DNA from: Aggregatibacter sp. 2125159857
Lineage (GTDB): Bacteria > Pseudomonadota > Gammaproteobacteria > Enterobacterales > Pasteurellaceae
Reading direction: 5' to 3'
DNA: 64,000 nt
Assembly: GCF_017798005.1 (NCBI RefSeq)
Contig: NZ_CP072548.1
Coordinates: 124,001 to 188,000, forward strand
Positions 8,461-18,346 of the stretch are shown piece by piece. The first letter of the stretch is position 1. Each line of letters begins with the position of its first letter. The notes below the pieces were generated by a model that had not been told where the DNA came from, ran no database searches, and saw only the letters and a list, made by a program, of their open reading frames with translations. Made by a program: the position numbers and the translations under genes.

Positions 8461-9669
8461 ATGAATTTTAATACCTATGAAACCCTCGCATTAGCCGGCT
8501 TTGTGCTGTTGCTTGGGTATTTCCTTGTAAAACGTATTTCCATTTTAAAAAACTATAATATTCCTGAACCCGTTGTCGGTGGTTTTTTAGTCGCAATCGC
8601 ATTGACCGTGTTATACCAAGGTTGGGGCATTTCTTTTACATTTGACACCAACTTACAAACTGCCATGATGCTTGTCTTTTTCTCTTCTATCGGGTTAAGT
8701 GCAAACTTTGCTCGCTTAGTAAAAGGCGGCAAGCCGTTAATTATTTTTGTTATTGCGGCCGCAATTTTAATCGCTTTACAAAACATCTTAGGCATCGCAG
8801 GTTCTTTATTGCTGAATATTGATCCGGCCTATGGTTTAATCGCCGGTTCCGTTACCCTCACCGGGGGGCATGGTACCGGTGCGGCTTGGGCGAAAACCTT
8901 TACAGAAACTTTCGGATTACAAGGCGCCACTGAATTAGCCATGGCTTGTGCCACCTTTGGTTTGGTGTGCGGCGGCGTGATTGGTGGCCCGGTCGCGCGT
9001 CATTTATTAAAGAAAATGCGTCGTGATGAAAGCCCTGAAAATGATGAACATAGCGATATTCAAGAAGCTTTCGAACATCCAACGTTCCAACGTAAAATTA
9101 CTACCCGCTCATTAATTGAAACCATCACCATGCTTGTTTGTTGCTTATTGGTCGGTCAATTTTTAGATGCGCAAACTAAAGGCACGGCATTAGCCTTGCC
9201 AACCTTCGTATGGTGTTTATTTACCGGTGTAATCATTCGCAACACCCTTACCCATGTGTTTAAATTTAACGTGGCGGATTCCGCCGTGGATGTCTTGGGT
9301 AACGTCGGCTTATCTTTATTCCTTGCCATTGCGTTAATGTCTCTAAAATTATGGCAATTAGCCGGATTAGCATTACCGGTGATGATTATTTTGGCGTTAC
9401 AAGTGATACTCATGGCAGCCTTTGCCATTTATGTAACCTATCGCATGATGGGGAAAGACTACGATGCAGTGGTGTTAAGTGCCGGTCACTGCGGGTTTGG
9501 TTTAGGGGCGACACCAACAGCCGTTGCCAACATGCAAGCCATCACCAGTCGTTTTGGACCGTCTCACAAAGCCTTCTTAATTGTTCCGATGGTCGGTGCG
9601 TTTTTTATTGACTTAGTGAATGCCGCCTTGTTGAAAGTCTTTATGGTGGTTGTCACTGCCTTACATTAA
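8461..9669 (+). CDS. gltS: Sodium/glutamate symporter GltS
   Basis: The 402-residue inner-membrane protein has the same length as E. coli GltS (401). It shows the inverted-repeat architecture of the ESS family with two Gly-rich re-entrant loops: SVTLTGGHGTGAAWAKTF near residues 130-147 and LSAGHCGFGLGATPTAVAN near 339-357. It imports glutamate with Na+. AGAGGA sits 7 bases upstream of the ATG. It is a single-gene unit closed by a strong hairpin. Confidence 0.95.
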   Translation: MNFNTYETLALAGFVLLLGYFLVKRISILKNYNIPEPVVGGFLVAIALTVLYQGWGISFTFDTNLQTAMMLVFFSSIGLSANFARLVKGGKPLIIFVIAAAILIALQNILGIAGSLLLNIDPAYGLIAGSVTLTGGHGTGAAWAKTFTETFGLQGATELAMACATFGLVCGGVIGGPVARHLLKKMRRDESPENDEHSDIQEAFEHPTFQRKITTRSLIETITMLVCCLLVGQFLDAQTKGTALALPTFVWCLFTGVIIRNTLTHVFKFNVADSAVDVLGNVGLSLFLAIALMSLKLWQLAGLALPVMIILALQVILMAAFAIYVTYRMMGKDYDAVVLSAGHCGFGLGATPTAVANMQAITSRFGPSHKAFLIVPMVGAFFIDLVNAALLKVFMVVVTALH

Positions 9670-9686
9670 TATTGTAAAAAAACAAA

Positions 9687-9712
9687 AACCCTATTGAGGC
9701 ATCAATAGGGTT
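9687..9712. terminator. Bidirectional terminator between gltS and pepD
   Basis: AACCCTATTGA and TCAATAGGGTT form an 11-bp stem with a GGCA loop, followed by TTTT on the plus strand and preceded by an A-rich stretch that gives Ts on the minus strand. It lies between two convergent genes. Confidence 0.85.
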
Positions 9713-9726
9713 TTTATTGTTTATTT

Positions 9727-11193
9727 TTATGCGTTTTTCACCGGAATTTCCGCTAATAATTTGGTGATTAACGACCAATAAATTTGTACCGCTGGAATAT
9801 GGACTTTTTCATCCGGCGAATGGGCATTTTTAATGGTTGGACCGATGGATACCATATCCATATTCGGATAGATTTTCTTCAACAAGCCACATTCCAAACC
9901 GGCATGAATGACTTTAATTGCCGGCTCATAGCCTAAAACCTCTGCATAAATTTTGTGAGTTAAATCCACAATTTCAGAATGCGCTTGTGGTTCCCACCCC
10001 GGATAATTGCCGGCAAATTCTACGTTTGCGCCACTTAATGCTGCTAATGATTTCAACATTGTAGCCACATAATCTTTACCACTTTCGATTAAAGAACGCA
10101 CTAAAATCGTGGCTTTCACTTGTGTGTCTTCCGTTTTTAGTACGCCGACACTTAATGAGGTTTCCACCACATTGTCTAACACATCGCTATTGCGAATCAC
10201 GCCGTTCGGTAACACATTCAACAAATGAATAAGACGTTGGCTGTCGGCAACAGAGAAAGTTTGCGCTGCTTTTTCGGCGGCTTGTAATGTCAATGTGAGG
10301 TTCGGTTCAATTAATGCCAGTTCGGTTTTTAATAAAACGTTGAAATTTTCCACCGCACTTTTTAACGTGGCAACATCACCATCAAAAGCCAAGGTTGCAA
10401 ACGCTTCACGCGGAATCGCATTGCGCACAGAACCGCCACGAATATCGCTTAACGCAAAGGTAAAGTGCGGTTGATTTTGTAAAAATTCTGCTAAGAAACG
10501 TGCCAAGACTTTAATGGCGTTGGCGCGTCCGGTGTGAATATCGCAACCGGAGTGGCCACCACGAAAACCTTTTAACACCACTTGATAGCTGTGTGTGAAT
10601 GTGTTGTTTTCATATTGAATAGGAAACGTTACGTTTGCATTTTCACCACCGGCACAACCGACATAAATTTCGCCATTTTCTTCCGTGTCGGTATTGATCA
10701 TGATTTCACTTTGTAACCAATTTGCGCGTAAGCCAAGGGCGCCTTCCATGCCGCGTTCTTCGGTCATGGTGAGTAACACTTCCAAATCCGGATGAGCGAT
10801 ATCGTCGCTGTCTAAAATGGCTAAAGTGGACGCCATGCCGATGCCATTATCCGCACCTAAAGTAGTGTTAGTAGCGTGAACCCATTCGCCATCAATGTAA
10901 GGCAAAATCGGGTCGGTAGCGAAATTATGGTGGCAGCCTTCATTAGCTTGCGGCACCATATCTAAATGGGCTTGTAGGGCAACTTTTTTGCGGTTTTCCA
11001 TCCCTTTTGTCGCCGGTTTACGAATTAAAACGTTACCCGCTTCATCACGTTCTGCATAAAATCCTTTACCTTTTGCCCAATTCACAATGAATTCCGCCAG
11101 TTCATTTTCTTGATAAGACGGATGCGGAATGGCACAAATTTGATCGAACCATTTCCAAAGTGAATTCGGACTGAGTTGTTGTATTTCTGACAT
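9727..11193 (-). CDS. pepD: Aminoacyl-histidine dipeptidase PepD (peptidase M20)
   Basis: The 488-residue cytosolic metallopeptidase carries the M20 metal-site motifs LQAHLDMV (His76, Asp78), [10 protein letters not shown] near 120, [12 protein letters not shown] near 145 (catalytic Glu pair), and [15 protein letters not shown] near 170. A lid/dimer domain interrupts the two catalytic halves. It cleaves Xaa-His and other dipeptides such as carnosine. Length fits the E. coli enzyme (485). A USS falls inside the gene. It is monocistronic and divergent from gpt. Confidence 0.95.
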   Translation of the reverse strand: MSEIQQLSPNSLWKWFDQICAIPHPSYQENELAEFIVNWAKGKGFYAERDEAGNVLIRKPATKGMENRKKVALQAHLDMVPQANEGCHHNFATDPILPYIDGEWVHATNTTLGADNGIGMASTLAILDSDDIAHPDLEVLLTMTEERGMEGALGLRANWLQSEIMINTDTEENGEIYVGCAGGENANVTFPIQYENNTFTHSYQVVLKGFRGGHSGCDIHTGRANAIKVLARFLAEFLQNQPHFTFALSDIRGGSVRNAIPREAFATLAFDGDVATLKSAVENFNVLLKTELALIEPNLTLTLQAAEKAAQTFSVADSQRLIHLLNVLPNGVIRNSDVLDNVVETSLSVGVLKTEDTQVKATILVRSLIESGKDYVATMLKSLAALSGANVEFAGNYPGWEPQAHSEIVDLTHKIYAEVLGYEPAIKVIHAGLECGLLKKIYPNMDMVSIGPTIKNAHSPDEKVHIPAVQIYWSLITKLLAEIPVKNA

Positions 11194-11307
11194 ATTTCCT
11201 CCTTAAAAATGAGTGAAAATAATAGCATAAAATGCCATTTCAGGTTATCCTAACGCCATTTTATTTCTTGGGCTATGCGCCACAAAAATCCTGAAAGGTG
11301 AATATTT

Positions 11308-11772
11308 ATGAGTGAAAAATACGTTGTGACGTGGGATATGTTTCATATGCACGCACGAAAATTATCCGAACGCTTACTTCCCGCTTCTCAATGGAAAGGC
11401 ATTGTTGCTGTCAGTCGTGGCGGCTTATTTCCGGCTGCCGTATTGGCCCGTGAGTTAGGCATTCGCCATGTGGAAACCGTGTGTATTGCCAGTTATAATC
11501 ATGACAAACAAGGCGAATTGCAAGTGTTACACGCAGCACAATTAGACAATGGCGGTGAAGGTTTCATCGTGATTGACGATTTAGTGGATACCGGCAACAC
11601 CGCTCGCGCCATTCGCGAAATGTATCCGAACGCCCGTTTTGTTACCGTTTTTGCAAAACCGGCCGGTGCGGAATTGGTGGATGATTATGTAGTGGATATT
11701 CCACAAAATACGTGGATCGAACAGCCTTGGGATATGGGTATTTGTTTCGTTCCACCATTGGCTCGAAAATAA
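11308..11772 (+). CDS. gpt: Xanthine-guanine phosphoribosyltransferase
   Basis: The 154-residue purine salvage enzyme has the PRPP-binding signature [12 protein letters not shown] at residues 88-99, an early SRGGL loop at 36-40, and the C-terminal [15 protein letters not shown] typical of Gpt. It makes GMP, XMP and IMP from the free bases and PRPP. AAAGGTG lies about 8 bases upstream of the ATG. No PurR box is apparent in the 114-bp divergent region shared with pepD. Confidence 0.96.
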   Translation: MSEKYVVTWDMFHMHARKLSERLLPASQWKGIVAVSRGGLFPAAVLARELGIRHVETVCIASYNHDKQGELQVLHAAQLDNGGEGFIVIDDLVDTGNTARAIREMYPNARFVTVFAKPAGAELVDDYVVDIPQNTWIEQPWDMGICFVPPLARK

Positions 11773-11837
11773 TGTAAAAAGCCACCGCACTTTTTATTCA
11801 TCGCGCTGGATAGTTTAGTCTATCGAATGCGCTATAT

Positions 11838-11880
11838 AAAGCCCGCCGATTAGCCTGATGCTAAAAAGTGGGTTTTTATT
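11838..11880 (+). terminator. Terminator after gpt
   Basis: AAAGCCCGC pairs with GTGGGTTTT (two G-T pairs) around a loop of about 21 bases, and the stem runs into TTTTTATTTTT. This places a stop before envC. Confidence 0.6.
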
Positions 11881-11913
11881 TTTAATGACAAAGAAAATAT
11901 ATTAAAGGTTGCA

Positions 11914-13191
11914 ATGATGATAGAGAACTCATGCCGAAAGATTAAAACAGAAACGACGCTTTTTTCTCGCTATCGTTCATCTTCCATCAAAACACTGCCA
12001 ATATTGACCGCACTTTTCTGCGTTATGCCTTTGGCTTTTGCTGCGCAAGGGGATAATTTGTCAAAAATTCATCAGCAAATTCAACAACAAAAACAGAAAA
12101 TTGAGCAGCAAAAGCGGGAACAGCAGAAACTACAGAGCACATTAAAAACTCAAGAAAATCAGATTAATTCGGTGATCGGGCAATTACGTCAAACGGAATC
12201 GGATTTAAAAGAAATTCGCAAAACGATCAGCGATACTGATAGACAAATCAAACAGTTACAAAAACAAGAAAAAGAGCAAAAAGCAAAATTGGCGAAGCAG
12301 TTGGATTCCGCTTATCGTTCCGGTGCTAACCCTTCGGTGGCGGAGCGGATGCTGTCTGATAAAGGGCAAAATGCGGAACGCATGAAAGCCTATTATGCCC
12401 ATTTGAATCAAGTGCGAATGGCATTAATTGAGGATTTAAAGCAGACGCAGGAACAACTGGCGAAACAAAAAGCTGCCATTGCAGAACAACATAAAGAACA
12501 ACAAACACAGCTTGCCGATCAGAAAAAGCAACAACAAGAATTGCAAAAAGTGCAGAAGGAACGGCAAAGCACATTGAACCAACTGAATCAAAATTTAACG
12601 CGTGATGAAAATAAATTAGAAGCGCTGAAAGCGAACGAAAATGCGTTGCGCCAAGAAATCCAACGGGCGGAACAGGCGGCGCGCCAGCAAGAACAACGTG
12701 AGCGTGAGGCGTTAGCACAGAAAAAACAGGCGGAAGAAACCAAACATCGCAAGCCTTATCAACCAACAGCGCAAGAGCGCCAACTGCTGAACAGCACTGC
12801 CGGATTAGGCACTCCGAAAAAACAATATGGTTTTCCGGTGGCGGGCAAAGTCGTGAACAGTTTTGGGTCTGCGCAAATGGGCGAATTACGCTGGAAAGGT
12901 ATCGTGATTGCGGCAGGTGCCGGTACGCCGGTGAAAGCCATTGCCGACGGGCGGGTGATTCTGGCTAATTGGCTGCAAGGTTACGGCTTAATGGTGATCG
13001 TGAAACACGGTGAGAGCGATTTGAGTTTGTATGGCTATAACCAATCGGTCGCGGTGAAAGAAGGGCAGCTCGTGAAAGCCGGCCAAAAAATCGGTGAAGT
13101 GGGCAATAGCGGTGGTCAATCGAAAAACGGATTGTATTTTGAGATTCGTCGCAAAGGCGTGGCAGTGAATCCGTTAGGTTGGTTGCGATGA
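11914..13191 (+). CDS. envC: Murein hydrolase activator EnvC
   Basis: The 425-residue periplasmic protein starts with a long n-region and a hydrophobic signal segment ending LAFA-AQGD near residue 43. A Gln/Lys/Glu-rich coiled coil spans about 45-275, and a C-terminal LytM/M23 domain about 305-425 (GIVIAAGAGTPVKAIADG, FEIRRKGVAVNPLGWL). The M23 domain lacks the usual HxH catalytic pattern, as in EnvC, which activates the amidases AmiA/AmiB at the septum through FtsEX rather than cutting peptidoglycan itself. AAAGG lies 5 bases before the ATG. It overlaps yibQ by an ATGA. Confidence 0.93.
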   Translation: MMIENSCRKIKTETTLFSRYRSSSIKTLPILTALFCVMPLAFAAQGDNLSKIHQQIQQQKQKIEQQKREQQKLQSTLKTQENQINSVIGQLRQTESDLKEIRKTISDTDRQIKQLQKQEKEQKAKLAKQLDSAYRSGANPSVAERMLSDKGQNAERMKAYYAHLNQVRMALIEDLKQTQEQLAKQKAAIAEQHKEQQTQLADQKKQQQELQKVQKERQSTLNQLNQNLTRDENKLEALKANENALRQEIQRAEQAARQQEQREREALAQKKQAEETKHRKPYQPTAQERQLLNSTAGLGTPKKQYGFPVAGKVVNSFGSAQMGELRWKGIVIAAGAGTPVKAIADGRVILANWLQGYGLMVIVKHGESDLSLYGYNQSVAVKEGQLVKAGQKIGEVGNSGGQSKNGLYFEIRRKGVAVNPLGWLR

Positions 13192-14015
13192 CCTTAGCAG
13201 TCAGAAAAACGTTGTTGTTGGTGACCGCACTTTTGGCAGCGTCCTTTGCCTATTCTGCTAAGCTTGCCATAGTGATTGACGATTTAGGTTATCATGTAAA
13301 AGAAGACGAACAAATTTTGGCGATGCCGAAAGCGGTGTCGGTGGCGATTATTCCGGCAGCGCCTTATGCCAAACAACGTAATCAACAAGCGTCCCAACAA
13401 GGGCGTGATATTCTCATTCATATGCCCATGGAAACGGTGTCTAAAATGAAAATTGAAGACGGCGGATTGCATTTGGGAATGTCGCAAGGGGAGGTGAGCC
13501 ATCGGGTGCAAACAGCTCACAATATTGTTTCCAACGCCATTGGGATGAACAATCACATGGGCAGTGCGGCCACGGCAGATGGGCCTTTAATGACCAAATT
13601 AATGACCGAACTTCGTGAGCGTCATTTGTCTTTCCTTGATAGCCGTACCATCGGCCGCAGTGTGGCAGGTAAAATTGCGAAAGAACAAGGTGTACGGACG
13701 TTAGATCGGCACATCTTTTTAGACGACAGTGATGCGTTTGCTGATGTGCAACAACAATTTCAAGCCGCCGTACAATATGCGCAGAAACACGGCATCGCCA
13801 TTGCCATCGGGCATCCGCGAAAAAATACCATTGCCGTCTTGCAAGCGGGCATCGCCAATTTGCCGGCGGACGTTCAGCTTGTTTCTATGGGCAGTTTGTG
13901 GCGAAATGAAAAAGTCGCCCCGCCAAAACCTTTTATACTTCTCTTTAGCGAAATGCCTGCCCCGACCTCCACTCCACCTTATACCGCAGTGCCATTGTTA
14001 CGTGGCATGCCTTAG
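13188..14015 (+). CDS. yibQ: Divergent polysaccharide deacetylase family protein (YibQ)
   Basis: The 275-residue exported protein has an N-terminal signal (TLLLVTALLAASFAYS) followed at once by the family hallmark KLAIVIDDLGYH. Further conserved blocks are ILIHMPMET, GMNNHMGSAAT and FLDSRTIGRS. It is assigned to the YibQ (DUF610) branch of the NodB-like fold; the substrate is unknown. The start is the ATG that overlaps the envC stop (ATGA), and the envC-yibQ order is conserved in gamma-proteobacteria, which suggests a role in envelope or septal peptidoglycan. Confidence 0.88.
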   Translation: MTLAVRKTLLLVTALLAASFAYSAKLAIVIDDLGYHVKEDEQILAMPKAVSVAIIPAAPYAKQRNQQASQQGRDILIHMPMETVSKMKIEDGGLHLGMSQGEVSHRVQTAHNIVSNAIGMNNHMGSAATADGPLMTKLMTELRERHLSFLDSRTIGRSVAGKIAKEQGVRTLDRHIFLDDSDAFADVQQQFQAAVQYAQKHGIAIAIGHPRKNTIAVLQAGIANLPADVQLVSMGSLWRNEKVAPPKPFILLFSEMPAPTSTPPYTAVPLLRGMP

Positions 14016-14028
14016 TCTTGTCGTTTAG

Positions 14029-15564
14029 TTACACAGATGCTTTAGAAAGCTTTTGTAACAGCCTATCCATCGCACGATAGCCAAGAGCTTCTGCTAAGTG
14101 TCGCTGGTGAATGTGCTTTTCCCCTTCTAAATCCGCAATGGTGCGGGAAACTTTCAGTATGCGGTGGTATGCCCGCACAGACAGCCCGAGTTTGGTCAAC
14201 GCATTTTCTAAAAATAACGCGTCTTTCTCTTCCAATTTGCAATCCCGTTCAATTTCTTTGCTGGTTAAATGGGCGTTAATTTTGCCGGCACGTTGCAGTT
14301 GAATGGCACGGGCGGCTAAGACTTTCTCTCTCACTATGGCACTGGATTCGCCACGATCACCACTATTTTGCAGACTCCCTTGCGGCAGCAATGGCACCTC
14401 AATAGATAAATCGAAACGATCTAAAAATGGGCCTGATAGGCGATTTAAATAGCGCATGATTTGTTGTGGCGATGTGCGGTTATGGGTACCTTGATAATGC
14501 CCTGTCGGGCTGGGATTCATGGCGGCAATCAGCTGAAATCTTGCCGGAAATTGAATCTTGGCATTGGCGCGAGAAATGATGATTTCACCACTTTCTAACG
14601 GCTGGCGTAGGGCGTCTAACACCTTGCGTTCAAATTCTGGCAGTTCATCTAAAAACAACACGCCATTGTGTGCGAGGGAAATTTCCCCGGGTTTTGGAAT
14701 CGAACCGCCACCTACCAATGCCGGTGTGGAAGCGCTGTGATGAGGCGCACGAAAAGGACGCTGTTTCCAGTTGTGAAAATTCAGTTCATTTTGTACAAGG
14801 CTTGCAACCGCGGCAGTTTCAATGGCTTCTTGATCGGTCATTTCCGGCAGTAATCCCGTTAAGCGACTGGCAAGCATGGTCTTTCCTGTACCGGGCGGAC
14901 CTAAAAATAACAGATTGTGCTGTCCTGCTGCGGCAATCATTAAAGCGCGCTTAGCATGTTGTTGTCCGATGATGTCTGTCAGATCTTTGGGATTTTCAGG
15001 GAAAAAATCCACCGCACTTTGAGTTTTGATGTCGCCGGCAAGAGGTAGCTCCCCTTGTTCATTAAGAAATTGCACCACATCTAATAAGGAATTGGCGTAA
15101 TAGGTTTCTTGCTCAGAAACCAGTGACGCTTCGTTGGCATTGCCTTGTGCAATAATGCATTTTCGCTTGGCTTGTTTCGCCGCCAGAATCGCAGGGATGA
15201 CGCCATGCACGGCACGCAGTTGACCAGTCAGGGCAAGTTCGCCGATAAATTCAAACTGTTTTAATTTTTCCGGATCGATATAACCAAAGGCGGCAATCAT
15301 ACCAATCGCAATAGGCAAATCAAAACGTCCGCCTTCTTTGGGTAAGTCTGCCGGGGCGAGGTTGACGGTAATGCGCTTGGCAGGATATTTGAATTCAGCA
15401 TTGAGCAACGCACTGCGGACACGATCTTGGGCTTCTTTCACCGTTTTTTCCGGTAACCCAACCAGCGTAAAACTTGGCTTACCGTTGCTCAAATGCACCT
15501 CAATGGTAACCAGTGGCGCTTGAACGCCCATGGAGGCGCGGCTGTAAACGATGGCTAAAGACAT
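14029..15564 (-). CDS. comM: ComM/YifB AAA+ ATPase (branch-migration helicase for natural transformation)
   Basis: The 511-residue protein begins with MSLAIVYSRASMGVQAPLV, the standard YifB/ComM start. It has an N-terminal Lon-like fold domain (about 1-170), a Mg-chelatase AAA+ core with Walker A GPPGTGKT at 222-229, and a C-terminal helical domain. ComM is a hexameric helicase that extends heteroduplex during integration of imported DNA, and in Haemophilus it is needed for full transformation. A longer frame opening at 15702 was rejected because the extension is unlike the family and overlaps yihA. It has an internal USS. The gene fits a genome that carries uptake sequences. Confidence 0.93.
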   Translation of the reverse strand: MSLAIVYSRASMGVQAPLVTIEVHLSNGKPSFTLVGLPEKTVKEAQDRVRSALLNAEFKYPAKRITVNLAPADLPKEGGRFDLPIAIGMIAAFGYIDPEKLKQFEFIGELALTGQLRAVHGVIPAILAAKQAKRKCIIAQGNANEASLVSEQETYYANSLLDVVQFLNEQGELPLAGDIKTQSAVDFFPENPKDLTDIIGQQHAKRALMIAAAGQHNLLFLGPPGTGKTMLASRLTGLLPEMTDQEAIETAAVASLVQNELNFHNWKQRPFRAPHHSASTPALVGGGSIPKPGEISLAHNGVLFLDELPEFERKVLDALRQPLESGEIIISRANAKIQFPARFQLIAAMNPSPTGHYQGTHNRTSPQQIMRYLNRLSGPFLDRFDLSIEVPLLPQGSLQNSGDRGESSAIVREKVLAARAIQLQRAGKINAHLTSKEIERDCKLEEKDALFLENALTKLGLSVRAYHRILKVSRTIADLEGEKHIHQRHLAEALGYRAMDRLLQKLSKASV

Positions 15565-15677
15565 ATTGGGCTCCGTAATGCTGAAGAAAAAGGCGGAGCG
15601 CCAAAATAAAAAAATTGCGAAATGAAAGAAATTCACACCGCACTTTTTTGCGATCAGAATCGCAGAAATGGCTTTTT

Positions 15678-16292
15678 TTAGGCAAAAACCGGCGCAAACC
15701 ACGTATCTAATTTAGTGGCCAAGCGATCAATCCCGGTGCGTTTCAAGGCTGAAAACGCCTCCACTTGAATGTCACCTTGGAACGGTAAAATCGCTTCACG
15801 CACCATTTTGACTTGTTTGCTGCGTTCGCTTTGGCTCAGTTTATCCGCTTTTGTAAGCAGTAATAACACCGGTTTTTCAGAGGCCACCGCCCATTCAATC
15901 ATTTGCTGGTCCAAATCTTTGAGCGGATGGCGAATATCCATCAAAATCACAATTCCGGCAAGGCATTCGCGTTTTTGCAAATATTCACCAAGGGCTTGTT
16001 GCCATTGCAATTTCATTTGTTCCGGCACGGCAGCATAGCCATAGCCCGGCAAATCCACTAACTTGCATTGTGGCTCCACCTCAAACAAATTGATGAGCTG
16101 GGTACGCCCCGGGGTTTTTGACGTACGAGCAAGGTTTTTCTGATTCGTTAAGGCATTCAGTGCCGTTGATTTGCCTGCATTAGAGCGGCCGGCAAAAGCG
16201 ATTTCAACGCCACTGTCTTCCGGCAGACTTTTGAGGTTCGGTGAACTGGTTAAAAAATGAGTTTTGTGATAATTCAGTTTAATCTCTGACAT
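15678..16292 (-). CDS. yihA: Ribosome biogenesis GTPase YihA/EngB (YsxC)
   Basis: The 204-residue small GTPase has G1 GRSNAGKST (35-43), G3 DLPGYG (near 99-104), G4 TKAD (near 147-150) and the [11 protein letters not shown] switch. It is essential in many bacteria and acts in late assembly of the 50S subunit. A USS lies just downstream, ahead of comM, which is on the same strand; cotranscription with comM is possible. Confidence 0.95.
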   Translation of the reverse strand: MSEIKLNYHKTHFLTSSPNLKSLPEDSGVEIAFAGRSNAGKSTALNALTNQKNLARTSKTPGRTQLINLFEVEPQCKLVDLPGYGYAAVPEQMKLQWQQALGEYLQKRECLAGIVILMDIRHPLKDLDQQMIEWAVASEKPVLLLLTKADKLSQSERSKQVKMVREAILPFQGDIQVEAFSALKRTGIDRLATKLDTWFAPVFA

Positions 16293-16431
16293 GATGTGCT
16301 TTGTATGCTAGGTGATAAATTGCCGGCTAGGATACTTTATCAACCGCAAAAAAACGACAAAAAAATGCAAAAAAGGGGAGATTATGCGAAAATGCGCTCC
16401 AACTTTATTTCTATTTTGATTGTGGCATCCA

Positions 16432-17307
16432 ATGACTCAACACGCTCTTTATCAATGGCCTCATCCTCTCGCTTTGTATCCGGATCGAGGTAAAAAATCG
16501 TATCGCATGAAACGCTTACGTTATCGCTTACGCTCCCTTCTTCACCGACAAGCCATTAAAAAATTTGAATATTTTGTCAATCAGAACGCGTCGCTCGTGC
16601 CTCTGCTAAATACCCGCCCGGATTTTAGCTATCCCTTGGCGCACCGTTTCTTAGATAAACGCTTTAGTGCCAAACAACGCTTGGAGGCCATGTGCGACAA
16701 CCTGACATTTTTACCGGAAAAATTGACCGCACTTGGTTTGCCGCCGTTGTGGCAACACGCCATTTCTTTTGGTGAAGTGATTCCTGACTTTGAGCTTAAA
16801 TTAATGCTTAGCGAACATCAGCCAATGGAAGGGTTTTGGACATTGGAACTGATTCATTCACCAAGCCAAGAATTGGTGTATTTATTGACTTTCGGCAAAG
16901 TGCAACAGGCGCTTTTAATTGCGGTGATTCAAGGGCCAAATTTTGAAGGCTCAAAAGATATGGTGAAATTGCTGACGAAAAAGTGCCATGGCTTGCGTCC
17001 GGCTTATTTGATGGTGGAAGCTATGAAAGCCCTGACCAAAGTATTGGGTTATTCCGCTTTGTGGGGCATTCCGCATAAGTATCAAAACAAATCCCGCATT
17101 GTGCAAAGCAAACGTTATGTGGTGGATTATGATGCGATTTTCGCAGAATCTGCCGGCACATTAAAAGATTATTGGGAATTGCCATTGCATTTTGAAACCA
17201 AAAATATGGACGACATTCCAAGCAATAAGCGTTCTATGTACCGTAAACGTTATGCCATGTTGGAACAATTACAAGAAAATATGGCGACTGCACTTAAAGT
17301 GCGGTAG
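16432..17307 (+). CDS. VirK/YbjX family protein (DUF535)
   Basis: The 291-residue soluble protein has the DUF535 pattern: WTLELIH, LTFGKVQQALLIAVIQGP, KKCHGLRPAYLMVEAMKAL and VDYDAIFAESAG. Relatives (VirK, YbjX, SrfA-region proteins) are linked to envelope stress or peptide resistance in enterics, but no biochemical activity is known. The ATG at 16432 was chosen; the upstream in-frame TTG is unlikely. The last codons (AAA GTG CGG TAG) are formed by a USS. Confidence 0.8.
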   Translation: MTQHALYQWPHPLALYPDRGKKSYRMKRLRYRLRSLLHRQAIKKFEYFVNQNASLVPLLNTRPDFSYPLAHRFLDKRFSAKQRLEAMCDNLTFLPEKLTALGLPPLWQHAISFGEVIPDFELKLMLSEHQPMEGFWTLELIHSPSQELVYLLTFGKVQQALLIAVIQGPNFEGSKDMVKLLTKKCHGLRPAYLMVEAMKALTKVLGYSALWGIPHKYQNKSRIVQSKRYVVDYDAIFAESAGTLKDYWELPLHFETKNMDDIPSNKRSMYRKRYAMLEQLQENMATALKVR

Positions 17308-17370
17308 AAATTTGACGCAAAAATACGTTTACTTCCCCCCATTTTCTCTCACAGGGAGATTAGAAATTTT

Positions 17371-18258
17371 ATGAAAAAATTATTCATCGCTGTTTTAGTT
17401 GCTGGCGTGATGGGACTCACAGCTTGCCATGATAAAGACACCCAAAAGCAAGCAGAAACAATCGCCCAATTAAATGAACAGGTTGCGACCTTGCAAAAAC
17501 AGGTGGCTGATTTAGCGGAAAATCAAATGATTCGCGTAGAACCGGAAGTGCTATTTCAAAAAACAGAAAAAATTCCTTCCTCCACGAGCGAGGGAAACGA
17601 TCAGGAATGGCATCAAGTGCAATTTGATATTACCACGTTAAAAACGTCTTCAGATTGGTTAACCGAGTTATTATTAAATGAAGTCATTAAACGGTTTGGC
17701 GTAGATAAAAATATAAAAATCGATAATAAACAACAATTTATCGAATTTTTACAACATAATATGGCAGACGCACTCAAAGAGGCGAAAGAATACGAAATGT
17801 CAGCCTATGAAACCCAAATGCTGACCGAATATTTAGGGCAACGGGAAAATATTGCCACGTTTACCATTTTCTCACACAATTATACCGGTGGTGCACACGG
17901 TCTTTATGGGACGGATTTTGTCCTTGTGGATTTAAAGAAAAAAGTAGTAATTAAAGTGGAGGATATTTTCGTTAAATCCGCACAAGATAAATTAAAATCT
18001 TTATTGTGGGAGAGATATAGAAATCAATATCGCAATGAACAAGGTGAGCTTATCGAACCGTTTATGTCAAAAGATGATTTCTATGTCAGTGAAAATGTCT
18101 ATTTTTCTCGTGAGGGTATTACGTTTGTTTATCCGCCCTATGCATTAGGATCTTATGCTGAAGGGGAAAAAGAATTGACCCTGTCATTTTATGAAAACGA
18201 TTTAAAAAGCATATTAACCCCTGAATTTCAATTTTTAGCCAAAGATACGCCCGAATAA
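17371..18258 (+). CDS. DUF3298-type lipoprotein
   Basis: The 295-residue protein has a lipoprotein signal: MKKLFIAVLVAGVMGLTAC, lipobox LTAC with Cys19. A short coiled coil (about 26-52) follows, then a globular domain with HNYTGGAHGLYG (about 169-180) and PYALGSYAEG (about 252-261), which are hallmarks of the DUF3298/RsiV-like fold. It is probably anchored to a periplasmic membrane face. The function is not established; related domains bind lysozyme-like ligands or act in envelope sensing. It is a single-gene unit with a clear terminator. Confidence 0.8.
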   Translation: MKKLFIAVLVAGVMGLTACHDKDTQKQAETIAQLNEQVATLQKQVADLAENQMIRVEPEVLFQKTEKIPSSTSEGNDQEWHQVQFDITTLKTSSDWLTELLLNEVIKRFGVDKNIKIDNKQQFIEFLQHNMADALKEAKEYEMSAYETQMLTEYLGQRENIATFTIFSHNYTGGAHGLYGTDFVLVDLKKKVVIKVEDIFVKSAQDKLKSLLWERYRNQYRNEQGELIEPFMSKDDFYVSENVYFSREGITFVYPPYALGSYAEGEKELTLSFYENDLKSILTPEFQFLAKDTPE

Positions 18259-18269
18259 ATCGGCATAAA

Positions 18270-18296
18270 AAAAGAGTTGATATATCAACTCTTTTT
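18270..18296. terminator. Bidirectional terminator after the DUF3298 lipoprotein gene
   Basis: The perfect palindrome AAAAGAGTTGATATATCAACTCTTTT is flanked by A and T runs and lies between convergent genes. Confidence 0.85.
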
Positions 18297-18346
18297 TATA
18301 TCCCATCATCAATACATGATGATATTCTGCTAATTATTCGGAATGG

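Noticed and set aside
15565..15702. N-terminal extension of ComM
   Set aside because: It is hydrophobic and unlike the family, overlaps yihA, and a canonical start exists at 15564.
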